DNA from: Phoronis australis
Lineage: Eukaryota > Phoronida > Phoronidae
DNA length: 60,000 nt
Direction of reading: 5' to 3'
NCBI GenBank assembly: GCA_002633005.1
Contig: NMRA01000212.1
Location: forward strand, 552,472-612,471
Below, piece after piece: positions 25,901-35,662 of this stretch. Made by a program: the position numbers and the translations under genes. Every line of letters begins with the position of its first letter. Position 1 is the stretch's first letter. The notes under the pieces are model-generated. The model was not told the origin of the DNA. It ran no database searches and saw only the letters and a program-made list of their open reading frames with translations.

Positions 25901-28900
25901 TGTATCCCCAAAGAGATGAACCGTAATCCAAAATTGGTGCCACACAACAAATTAAATAATGTTTTAAACGTTTTGAATCCTAGTTTCTTGTTATCACAGA
26001 ATGTTGAGCATATCTTCCCTAACGCTCTACCAGAAGCTTCAGATAACATATTCAAATTTTCTTTGAAGTCAAGGTGTTGATCCAGAATACAGCCTAAATA
26101 TTTGTATAAGGATTTATAACTGATGACACTGTTCAAAATAAATTCAAAATTGCTTCTAGGCATAAACGTAGCTCGAAAATGGACAACATTAGTTTTTGCC
26201 ATGTTCACAACCATTCTCCACTTTTTACACCTGTTGTTTAAAACCTTCAACATATCTTGCATGTCATTTTCATTCTCAGACAAAAGTGCAATATCGTCAG
26301 CATAAAGAAGCACTGAACATTGTTTGGGCCACATTGGACACCTTTACCCAGTTTTTTAATATCCAGAGCTCAGTCATTTATATGTAATGCAAAGAGTGTC
26401 GGTGATATAACGTCCCCCTGATGGACACCATTTTCAGGAGTGAACCAACCACTATACAGAGTGCCATTTAATCGTATACAGTTCAACAGACTTGTGTAAA
26501 TCATATGAATTGCATCATACATTCTACCATTAATATTATTTTACAGTAATTTATAAAACAGAAGTTCATGGTTTGTCCAGTCAAAAGCTTTTTTCATGTC
26601 CACAAATGTCACAAATGTGGAAAGGTTAGACGACTTTCTTGTTTGAATAATTGATTATGGGACATATAAGTGATCAATGTTTTCAGTGTGAAGAGGACGT
26701 TTGATGGTGGTGACTGACTACTGTGGCGCCTCCTAGTGGTAGTTTTGTTTTGTTTTTTGCCCATAGCTGTATCTCCAAAACCCACTGCAGGATCTTTATT
26801 AAATTCAGTAAGTGAATTTATATGAAAATAAGAGACGACGACTTTCAGGTGGATCGAACGGACGTTGTGCCCACAAGTGGCAATTTCATTTTGTTTGTTT
26901 TCCTTTGTTTCTCTGAAGTTCCTTCGACAGATTGTTACGAAATACGGCATGTTCCCATTTTTGGCTGGATACGTTTTTGTGCCATCTAGTGGCCATTTTT
27001 ACGATACAAATAAATAACCCTAAAAGCACACCATTTGCGATGCATTCATGGGTGCAATTCAATGCTCCGCGTTGCTCTTGTTGAAGTGGCTATAAACTGC
27101 TTTCTTTCAAAAAATATTTTGATTTAGACCAGTTATCATTTTAAAATTGGTCTCAAATTGTTTCCTAGATGTCAAGTATTAAAAGAAAATGCTTTTCTGC
27201 ATTCAGGCTCTGTATCATAGCTTCCATCAAATGATTTTTTTGAGAAAAATTTAAGTATTCATAACTGCGAGTCCTTGAATTGAAAAAATTATAGTTTGGC
27301 AATTGTTCGTTTGAATTTGGTGCAATTTTATCTCAGGCAGAGATTCCAACTGAAGACTTGAGCAAAATATAGAAACCATTGCTCAAGGACGGAAAATTTT
27401 AGTTTTTGTCTCTGAAAAGAAGCATTTTCCCTTATTTCCTGGTAAATTTGCTTGTATTTCATTCAACATGATTTATTCAAATGGTGTGTATTTACTAAGT
27501 AAATTTAGGTATAGGTGTTTGTAGCAGCACTGTGAACCGTAGTTTGTATTACCAGGTCAGAAGACACAACTACTTTGCGAAATTGAACGATAACTTGGTG
27601 CTTTTGTAGTAGTTATTTAAAAAATCTGAAATTTGAGAATAAATAAATTTGGTCTCATAATGTTCCTTACAGTGATGGGGTTCTATTGCCTTAACATTAC
27701 CGACTCAAGTCACCGGCAATGCACCATTCTTGATTTTGCAATTTTCAGTTATGGTTGACAAGCATTTTCTTAGAGTTGTTGATAGTTTTAATGTTCTTGT
27801 TAGTAAAAGAAATAGAACCCCGCTGCAGTAAGGAATGTTACAAAACCATTTTCATGAGTGTTAAAGGCCCAATTCAGTTTTCATTTTTAGCTAGACAGGG
27901 CGAAATGCATCTTTGGATAATTGTCCTTTCTGTAAAATTTATAATTTCATGGTATAGTGTTCATTGATTGGACTGCCCGAAATTTATTTCAAATGTTAAT
28001 TGGACCATTTTGAGTGTGATTTTTTTCCGGTGACTTTTTGTCAATGATCTGGCTACTAACTTACCACAGATCCTCATCAGCATTGAAATTCATTTACCCA
28101 GTAACTGTTTTAACTGAAGTATTTTATGTGAATAATCCTTTCTAACAGGTTCGAATGGAACAGAAGATTGCATTGATTGTGTTCTTGGCAGCCTCCTGGT
28201 GTGAACCAGCTTACATTATCTACATCATTGTCAAGGTAAATTAAAATGCAGTGTTATGGTTTATATCAATCTAAGCACAGGTGCCAAGGCCAGGTAAAAA
28301 AATGTTTACTGTCTGGGGCTCGTGCAGAAATTGGCACGGTGGGCACTTTTTATTTATTATGTTTTTTATTTGATGATGTCACCAGGTGTGGTCTCCCAGA
28401 CCCTCTTGGTGAAGTCTGTCATTTGGGCCTGCATCCTCTGTAAGACTTTTCAATCATATACGTGGACATTAGCCTCCCCCAGTGTAATAGAAATCTTGAC
28501 TACAAGAAACTTTGAGCTTGACCTTGGAAAGGTTTCATAAAATGCAAGTAGAAGGCTGTTTAATCTAGACAGCATTACCACATGTGTGGGTCTTACTTAT
28601 TTCAGTTTCACATGCCATGAACACATCCACTACCACAAGAAACTGTAGGAACACTGCATTTATCCACCTTTACTCTTATCAGGCTTCTATTGTGAGTCGG
28701 CATGCGTGAAAAAATGGCTGATAAGCCACCTATGGAACTACTTTTGGCTGAATGGATGACCAGGCCATAAAATGATAATTAGCCAAGACCAGTTAAATAA
28801 TGCTACAAAACACGTGATTGTTATGTTCCTGAAGTACAAAAATTAAGAAACTTTAGCATGCCGTTATTATTGACAGGGACACGATAAAACGAATTTGGAT

Positions 28901-31900
28901 TTTGACTATAGTCTTGATACAGCGAGCTGGCTGACCACTGCGTCAGACTGTCTCCGTTAGACCCAGAAATTTCACACATCCCGGGTAGTTCACCTCGTCC
29001 CCAACATGTAGATCGAGCCTTGGACTATTAATACTCCACGGTAGAGCTAACGACCATCGGCCTGTGCACACAAAATCTGAGTTAACCAGCACTCACCTTG
29101 CACATTGCATCCGTTTAAGTGAAAAACAATCTAGTAAACGCCATTTTCTTGCATAATCCTCCGCCTTTTGTAACAAAAAAGTCTGTCGTCGATGACCCGC
29201 ACACGGACGCTCACTCACTCTCATACGCAGACGAACTTCAAAACAAACGTCATGTGACAACAACATGTGTGTTCATCCAGAAATTTTTCTCGTGTTGTGG
29301 GGTACGATGTAGCGCAGATTTGGACTTAATCGCAATTAATCTGGACTCCTCATAAACTTAAAAAATTGTAAAACATAAGGAGGATTTCAGGTAATTTGTT
29401 AAGTCGAAACTATATTTTTATTCAAGAGTTCAAGTTTTCCTATTGACGATCGCGATTCAGCAATGCATCAGTCGGCAAGTTTTCGCCCTGTGATGAGCAC
29501 AATTTTTTTGAAAAATTATCGTAATTTAATTAACAACGGAAGTTGATAGCAATGCACCACAATTTTGTACAAAGACTGTCATAGGCTACAAATACGTCAC
29601 AGAGCATAAATTTGATGAATCCTAGCTTCCGATTTTACCCGTTTGGGAAACCGGGTTTCAACTGCCGTAGGCCAATAAGCGTCCCCTCCTCGTGAAATGA
29701 ATTTTTCTAAGCGTTTATTAGAGCCAATGCAGTATACAGCTTTCCACCTATGCTAGGTGATGCTATGACATTATTCTTTGTTGCATTAGTAACTGGTCTT
29801 GGCTAATTATCATTTTATGGCCTGGTCATCCATTCAGCCAAAAGTAGTTCCAGAGGTGGCTTATCAGCCAATTATTCACGCATGCTGACTCACAATAGAA
29901 GCCTGATAAGAATGAAGGTGGATAAATGCTGTGTTCCTGCAGTTTCTTGTGGTAGTGCATTTGTTCACGACATGATAAAAATGAAAGTTAATTTATAACA
30001 TATTTGATCTTAAACCAATAGCATTTCTGAATTCCTTGTAGAATATAAATATAAAACAACAAGAATGGATCAACTGAAATTTTTGGATGTAATAATGTCC
30101 TTTGTCAACAGAAACAGAATTCCTCGTCAAATGCTGATAATGTTCCGTTTTTGAATCGCCAAAATCGCCCAACTACAACAGAAGTTAAGACAATCTATTC
30201 CGTCCTAACGGATGCACTGGATTTGACTGTGTTCATACGCATTCCGTAATAGCGTGCAACTACCATACGTTTCCTTTAAAGCCTGGGAGATAATTGGCCT
30301 GCTTGTTACCATACGGGACAAAAGACTGAGCTGGGCAGTTAGCAAAAGAGCCAGATGTTATCGCTTGTTCAGCACCCCTCACGGCTAGAAAAGTTACTGA
30401 ACGACAGAACGCTGTTATGTATTGGCATTTTGCTGTCAGTTTGAGTTAACCTAAAACTGCTGGCATTTTCACCAACACTTTTGTAGCCTAGCTGGCCTCT
30501 CATTTCGCAGGACACACAATAGCGCAAGGGTAAGAGGCCTTTGTTTATCATCGCATTAATCCGCGGCAGAGAGTGAACATGTTTCGACATCAGTCTTTGT
30601 ATAAAGCGATTTTGGTGGTGAGGAAACAAACTAATTGCTGGTGGAGCACAGCTCATCAATTTTGATAAAATGGCAGTGTTTCTTAAATATTTTAGCCAGT
30701 GAAAGTGCTAACTTATTCTCTACTAAATTGAACGTAGTGTAAGTATCACCTGTCGTTTCAGTGTGCACAGAATGCCTCTACGCTGGGCGTAGCTACTTAC
30801 GTTTGCTCTTTGTTTGGTGTCATTATACGAGCCTTGGTAATTGTCTGGATGATTAAAGTTTACAAGAACTTTGGCATGGGATTGAAGGAAAAAGGTAATG
30901 GAGTTGGTTCAAGTTTATGGGGCTATTTGCCTGTGAATCCTAGCTGTCTCTTGCACCAACTCTCTAGTTGGATGTGGGGTTTGCATTAGGTTTATTTTCG
31001 GACTGCCTTCTTTGAATCTGATGGTCCCAGATGAAAATCTCCTTTGTGCTGGAGGTAGGAAAACGTGTAGTTTATTCAACATCATACCATCAAAAATTGC
31101 AGCCCACAGGACTTCAGGTCAATGCAGTCGAGAAACACTTGAAATGTGCAGGCCACCAACAAATAACACGAAAAACTCCAATGGTGCAAAACCGAGTCTA
31201 GCGAAATGTTTGATAAAATGCTGCAGCATTGTAGGTAAATAACACGAGATTCAAGTGTTGCTGTGTAATATGGGGCCCTATGGGTCCTATGTTGGCTCTA
31301 CTGATTTCATAAAGTAATTAGAGATTCCATCGGTTATTACATGGGTATATGTCAATGTATTTAATCAGTAAGCAAGTACAATTATGCTAATTACCCGGCG
31401 AAAAACCTATAGTTAACAGCCCACGAAAACCTTAATTAGTTACTTGGTTTCAGAGAAATGAATATTAAACATTTATTGGGCAATAGCGGCTACTCAAAGC
31501 TCAAAACTCCTATGATGTATAAAGACCATTTTCATTCCAAAAAGTGAATTTGATCCAGTAATGTTGTTCCTAAATCTTTAAATGATACAGTTATTGTCAT
31601 TTGTAGTAAGATTACATTTGTGGGACATCCCGGCTGTGGTACAAAAGCTACAATTCATTTTGAACTGTGTAAGAAACATTCCTATGTTGCTCACATAACT
31701 AATTGAGTCATTTTGGCTCATCAGGTAGTTTGAACGCTCTGACTCTCTCTTTTCATTTTGATTTAAGTATTTTTGACTTTGTTGTTTAGATGTGACTTTG
31801 TGTTGCCCAAGTATTACATTGGGCAGTACTGTGAACATGCCGCGGCACCCCCAACACATTATTTGTTCAACCCCTTTTTCTATATCACATGCTATTACAG

Positions 31901-32591
31901 GCATCATTTATTATGCTCACCATTTTTGAATTATATAATTTATAAAAAATCTACTTGTTCAAACCTTGCCTTGTTTCTATGAGAACTGTTGTGGTAAATT
32001 GTTTTTGTTTTATGAAACTGAAGAGAAATATTTAATAAATTATTAAATATTTATTACATATTATGAACAATTACCATTTATGTCTATTTTAATTTATAAA
32101 CAGTGTACTTTGTTCATGTGCCTGATGCCTGAAGTACATGTAGACTCAGTGATGGTATTCAACACAAATAATCTTATCACTCAATGAAGCTTTTCCAATA
32201 ATGTTAATAATATGGACCAGGATTATGCAGGTTTGATAAGATTGGCAAATACAGTAATTCTCCACACATTTTGCACAATCATCTCATTTCACACACACAA
32301 AATAACTTGGATAAGTAAAGTTTTGTCCCTCACTTATTTCGCTTGAGGCTAGTAATGGTGAGAATTTCTTGTCTCGCCATATTCTCACAGGGTCAGTTTT
32401 GCAATCCTAGTAATGCACCCGTAACTGTCTTGATAAGGTTTGATCAAATGATACTCTTGACATTTGTAGCAGCTACACTACACATTATTTCAGTTGTTAA
32501 ACAATATTAATTAAAATGAATGTTTTTTGTTTTTCCAGTTTTTCGTCAGCAACCTGAATTAACAACAGAAACTGAAGAGTCAGCTGGGTAG
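19820..32591 (+). CDS. Polytopic membrane protein, DUF7789-like (5' incomplete, 6 exons)
   Basis: Six exons join in frame: 19820-19968, 22763-22948, 23901-24017, 28149-28235, 30762-30894 and 32539-32591 (TAG stop). All have GT-AG sites, and four of the five junctions are phase 0. The 240 residues shown contain the end of one membrane segment (FCAYYVLHGVL) and at least five more: ELIVFIGATFLLLIYIF, LIILSVFGTVDVVWGVV, QIILGIGFPFSIIWLILGF, ALIVFLAASWCEPAYIIYII and a long one in VIIRALVIVWMI. The C-terminus is short, acidic and cytosolic-looking. The order of segments, with HGVL-ERPYEL early and W-EPAYII later, resembles uncharacterised metazoan proteins I associate with DUF7789. That assignment is from memory and no function is claimed. 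At least one 5' exon is missing, since exon 19820 begins mid-codon. It may lie in the repeat-rich DNA upstream or in the N gap at 14769-15143. Confidence 0.8.
19990..21455. other. Intron sequence of the membrane-protein gene
   Basis: AT-rich. A G/C-rich MITE-like block lies at 20230-20335 (GAGCGGCGCAGCCCTCGAG facing GGTGCGCCGCCCATG). Nothing else was recognised. Confidence 0.5.
21460..21990. repeat. (TATG)n / (TG)n microsatellite clusters
   Basis: GTATGTATGTG-type simple repeats at 21460-21550 and 21885-21990, inside the first sequenced intron of the membrane-protein gene. Open frames here arise from the repeat. Confidence 0.85.
21960..22290 (+). mobile_element. Possible LINE 3' tail
   Basis: Ends GATACCCTCATTGTAAATAA followed by (AATAAATG)-type repeats, a form common at CR1/L2-like 3' ends. 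The upstream 250 bases are T-rich with a hydrophobic 96-residue open frame of no recognised family. Extent uncertain. Confidence 0.35.
22763..22948 (+). CDS. Membrane protein gene exon
   Basis: Encodes VRLIILSVFGTVDVVWGVV, a basic-hydrophilic loop HYHRRGNLIFRSVGTSPEL, then LYFFETCLKLDLQLE. The acceptor is TTTTATAG and the donor is GAG followed by GTAAGA. It is 186 nt, phase 0 to phase 0. Confidence 0.85.
23901..24017 (+). CDS. Membrane protein gene exon
   Basis: Encodes CSLLLLVLQTGTFTTTFQQ and the membrane span IILGIGFPFSIIWLILGFVT. The acceptor is TTATTTCAG and the donor is ACG followed by GTTAGT. It is 117 nt and phase 0 at both ends. Confidence 0.82.
24150..24370. repeat. Partial copy of the CTAGTGGC interspersed repeat
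   Basis: Contains TATCTCCAAAACTCCTAGAC and GCCCCCTAGTGGCAATTTTAG, matching the left part of the repeat at 19190. Confidence 0.6.
24700..25014. repeat. CTAGTGGC interspersed repeat, left half of split copy
   Basis: Matches 19190-19465, including GCGCCACCTAGTGGCCATTTT and the TCAACCAAA-CA segment. The match ends where the LINE tail begins. Confidence 0.7.
25015..26640 (-). mobile_element. 5'-truncated non-LTR retrotransposon (CR1/Jockey-like), degenerate
   Basis: On the minus strand the reverse transcriptase palm motifs appear in order: FVDMKKAFDW, NGVHQGDVISPTLFAL, then LLYADDIALLS (catalytic YADD) near 26300. Next come a thumb region and a C-terminal cysteine-histidine motif (CLCCDSGSVEDELHFVFDC) near 25370. 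The 3' end runs into an AATAAATAAAT tail at about 25020. At least two stops and one frameshift make it inactive. The endonuclease domain is absent, as in typical 5'-truncated copies. It lies in an intron of the membrane-protein gene and splits an older repeat. Confidence 0.85.
26690..27090. repeat. CTAGTGGC interspersed repeat, right half of split copy
   Basis: Matches 19490-19790, from CTACTGTGG-GCCTC to CAATGCTCCGCGTTGCTCTT. Together with 24700-25014 it reconstitutes the order of the intact copy. Confidence 0.7.
27095..28148. other. Intron sequence with one dispersed repeat copy
   Basis: AAAGGCCCAATTCAG then GCTAGACAGGGCGAAATGCA near 27862-27915 matches two copies near 57490 and 57810. Otherwise AT-rich without features. 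Confidence 0.5.
28149..28235 (+). CDS. Membrane protein gene exon
   Basis: Encodes VRMEQKIALIVFLAAS and WCEPAYIIYIIVK, a membrane segment with the conserved-looking EPAYII. The acceptor is TTTCTAACAG and the donor is AAG followed by GTAAAT. It is 87 nt and phase 0 at both ends. Confidence 0.85.
28611..28809 (+). repeat. 199-bp inverted repeat, left arm
   Basis: Runs from CATGCCATGAACACATCC to the AGACCAGTTAAATAATGC region. It matches 29777-29975 in reverse complement with only scattered mismatches. Coding content is not evident. Confidence 0.85.
29119..29650 (+). repeat. Dispersed repeat, copy 2
   Basis: Plus-strand counterpart of 13115-13570, lying in the loop between the 199-bp inverted arms. 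Its frame (29119-29355) reads YADELQNKRHVTTTCVFIQK then FFSCCGVRCSADLD. Copies differ by in-frame and out-of-frame indels. Confidence 0.6.
29777..29975 (-). repeat. 199-bp inverted repeat, right arm
   Basis: Reverse-complement partner of 28611-28809, separated by 967 bases. Its outer side continues into the degenerate ORF copy at 30.2-30.7 kb; the left arm has no such continuation. The two may therefore be independent insertions of one element rather than a true foldback. Confidence 0.85.
30175..30660 (-). pseudogene. Degenerate inverted copy of the 18325-18669 ORF
   Basis: On the minus strand this stretch aligns with 18480-18720: shared blocks include GTTGTAGTTGGGCGATTTT, TAACTGCC-A-TCAGTCTTTTGTC and the GGAATAGATTGT end. 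Stop codons break the equivalent frame. Similarity weakens upstream of the part matching 18480. It continues downstream into the 199-bp inverted-repeat arm at 29777-29975. Confidence 0.5.
30762..30894 (+). CDS. Membrane protein gene exon
   Basis: Encodes CAQNASTLGVATYVCSLFG, VIIRALVIVWMIKVY and KNFGMGLKEK. It is the last membrane span, with positive residues after it. The acceptor is GTCGTTTCAG and the donor is AAAG followed by GTAATG. Confidence 0.85.
30895..32538. other. Last intron of the membrane-protein gene
   Basis: AT-rich. Contains an AT palindrome near 32025-32060 (AATATTTAATAAATTATTAAATATT). No coding block is convincing. Confidence 0.5.
32539..32591 (+). CDS. Membrane protein gene last coding exon
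   Basis: Encodes the tail FRQQPELTTETEESAG, then TAG. The acceptor is TTTTTCCAG. The polar acidic tail suits a cytosolic C-terminus. Phase matches the previous exon (one base carried over). Confidence 0.75.
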
Positions 32592-35496
32592 TTGATGTTT
32601 CAGTATTTTAACCTGGTGCGTCTTAACCAATTAACCACATGACTAAATGCAGAACACCTTTCTTATTCACCCACCTTGACTATGTGCAATTTTTCTACAA
32701 TTATGCTTTGCTCGGATGTAGAACTGAAGCATTACGATATTAATTGTTAATGCCTAGATATTGTTGGAGTTCATCTCAAGAGTTGTTCGCTATGTCACTG
32801 AAAGATTATATATCAATGAAATTGTTTCCCCTAGCCCTGGCTAGTGATATCAGCAGCATAACCCCTGCTACCTACTTGACAACAAAAAGTAATTTTTGAC
32901 AGACTGCAAGTGAAGTGTGCACAATATGCTTCCTGTACTGGGAGTGAAGATAAACTTGAGATCTTCTCCATGTTGTAACGGTCTCTACATTTTGGAATGC
33001 TGAAATTCAAGCAAATGTTGAATTTTCTCGATTCTGACAATTGGGACATGGTCAGTTTTGGTAATCATCACGTTTCTCAAATATTGAAAACTCCCTTTTG
33101 TATGAACAAAGTCTGATAATAGACTTAGCAGAACTTAAATTCATTGAAAATAGCTGGTGATGCAACATTTTCAGGGATCCCATCATGTGGAACATAAAAG
33201 TTAACGATCGTTTGACATTGGTATTAATTTTTGAATTTGAGATGACCAATATAGGCTACGTTTTATAAAATGTGGTTCATGCACCCAACCTCGAGCAAAA
33301 TACTTTTTACTGTCCCAAAGTGGAGAATGTTTACCATTTATAGTAATCATAATTTAGGCCTTTTTAAAAACTTTTTATTTTGGTATGTTTGACGTTGGTG
33401 TTGGAGAAATTATTGTGTACATTTTTTGATGAAATTGAGAGTCCAGTGTCACTTAATATACAAAATGACCATGGATAGCCCACCCGCATGTTTTGAAGTC
33501 AGTGTTTTTGACAACATAATTGTTTATCATAAATATGTAATTGACAAATCTTTACCTTTGCTCGATACTCTTTTGATTTTATGTTGATTGTGTCTGTTTG
33601 AAAAATGTATTTTTATAACAAAATTGTTCCATTGTAACACCTACGAAGTGGGTTGAAATGTTTTATGAATTTAAGGTATTTTAAAAATGATTTACATTTA
33701 GGGTTTGTATCATGTGTATGATGTGCTTATGTTAAGCTTTTCTTTGCTATCAAGTGTTTTCTGTTTAGCATAAACATGTTAGTGCCAACAATTTGAACAC
33801 AGGCCATTTTGCAGATTGAAATTATCTTCTGAAACCAGCATGTGAATATTGTGTATTTCTACCATTTTTTAAATGGTGAGAAGCCACGTACCAAAGCACG
33901 TGCAGTATTTGTCATGACACTCACCTCTTGGTTTAATGTGTTCAGCTACCCAATAGTAATTGAATCTTGAACAAGTCAGCAATATTTTTTTTGTACTATG
34001 TAGAGAATATGGGGAAGTTATAGAAAAATAAAGATTGTACAGTTAACAGGTTGTTCACTTGAAAATTTTCAGTAGAACTATTGGTTACACATACGCACAG
34101 TTGTCCGTTTACAATTTTGATGGACACTCTCAAGCTTCTAGTATATACTTGTTGATCAATTAGGATCTTAACAAATAAGAAATGAGACTGGTCATGTTTC
34201 ATTTGGAGACAGAAATATGAAACGTGGCAAACGGGTCGCAAAAATTCCCAAACACATTGGAATGCAAGCCAATTGTAACACGTATATAATGTATAACACC
34301 ATGGAATGCACTAGATTAAAACAGCCACTGCATAGCGCACTACTGTGACCTGTTTGCTCAATACAGGTTGTACATCAAAGTAAAACTTCGATTCAACTGT
34401 CTGTTAAAGTTGCTAGACCAGAGTTCAGCAAGAGTGGCTACATTTCAAATTAACTTGAATTTATGTATGCTATACATTGAAAAGAATCGTCATCTTTAAT
34501 ATGAGTACAAAAATCCATTAGCTGCATGTCTTTGAACTCAAGATTATTTTTCTCACGATTACCATTGGAGAATGAGACTAGACATGGATTTGAGGACTTT
34601 TTGTAACTGGATCTAAGCTTAGATTTGTTTCGATATAGAAAATACGAAAATTTTGGATTAATGAATTTTGGCCGTCTTATTCACCCAACTCGGGTACAGC
34701 ACAATAATTATATAAGTCAAATTTTCAGGAAACTGAAATATTTCTATCGACATAGCAGAGCCACCTGGCTCCTACTGGGATTAGTTGCTGACTGATTTCT
34801 GAAAAGTTGGGGTGCCCTCTGCTGGTGTTCCTAGACAACAACTGTGTCAACCCTCTAACTACCTACCAGCCACAGAAATTAGGAGATAACTGAAGTTTAC
34901 TTAAAATATTGTTTTAATAATTCTTCAAACAAAATCATGTCTCTATCAAACAACACCGCTACCCTAACAACACAGTTCACAAACCAGTTAACTGCTATTT
35001 GGCTGTGTACGCCGGAGGTGCTGGGCTATGAACTGAGTTTGCAAGTTTCTGAGCCATTTTCACGACTGAGCTGTGTTGTAATGTTCAAAACGTCTAGTGC
35101 TTGTAAATAAGTAACTTTGGACAGTGACTTGCGCAACAGTGGTGCATGGAATGTAAATTAATAGAATTCATTACAGTAAAAACTCTTTACTTAAGGAGAG
35201 AAGTGGAATCTCAATTTGTACAATTTTTCATTAACAAAATAGTGATAGAAAATTTTACAAAACAAGTGGCATGGTTTGTATGACACAGCAGTTACCAAAC
35301 ATTTGGATACATTTTCAGGGACTAACTGCATTGACGTTGAAAGCCTTCAAAACAAAACAACGGCTGTTTTAGCAATTATTTTTGTCCCAAATTTATATTT
35401 TTTTACTTTAGATAAATGCTCTTTGTGGACCAAGATTGCTACACTGTGAAAGCCAGCACAGTGAAGTCCAAAATAAGCACAAGCGCTCTGCATTAA
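32592..35496. other. Interval between convergent gene ends
   Basis: Probably holds the 3' UTR of the plus-strand membrane gene; an AATAAA occurs at 34027 but the true end is unknown. A fragment of the SCLY-intron MITE family (TTTTAGCAATTATTTTTGTCC) lies at 35365-35386. No gene is recognised. Confidence 0.45.
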
Positions 35497-35502
35497 TTTA
35501 TT
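35497..35502 (-). terminator. Poly(A) signal AATAAA of SCLY
   Basis: AATAAA on the minus strand three bases after the SCLY stop codon, implying a very short 3' UTR of roughly 25-35 bases. No second canonical signal was sought systematically further downstream. Confidence 0.55.
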
Positions 35503-35505
35503 AAA

Positions 35506-35662
35506 TCATGTGCTCTGTTTGTCCAGAGCTGAGAGAGCCTGCAACAAATCCTTTACAACCCGGTCAACGTCTGCTCTGCTGGTCTCTCTGCCAACACTGA
35601 GTCTGAGTGCATTACCTGCCAGAGAGCTGGGTACACCACTAGCAGTCAATACAGACGAAGGT
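35506..35662 (-). CDS. SCLY: SCLY exon 11 (stop codon)
   Basis: Encodes [20 protein letters not shown], then [16 protein letters not shown] and an amphipathic C-terminal helix ending at TGA (35506-35508). The [12 protein letters not shown] motif is the family's C-terminal signature. The acceptor is TATTACAG. Confidence 0.94.
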
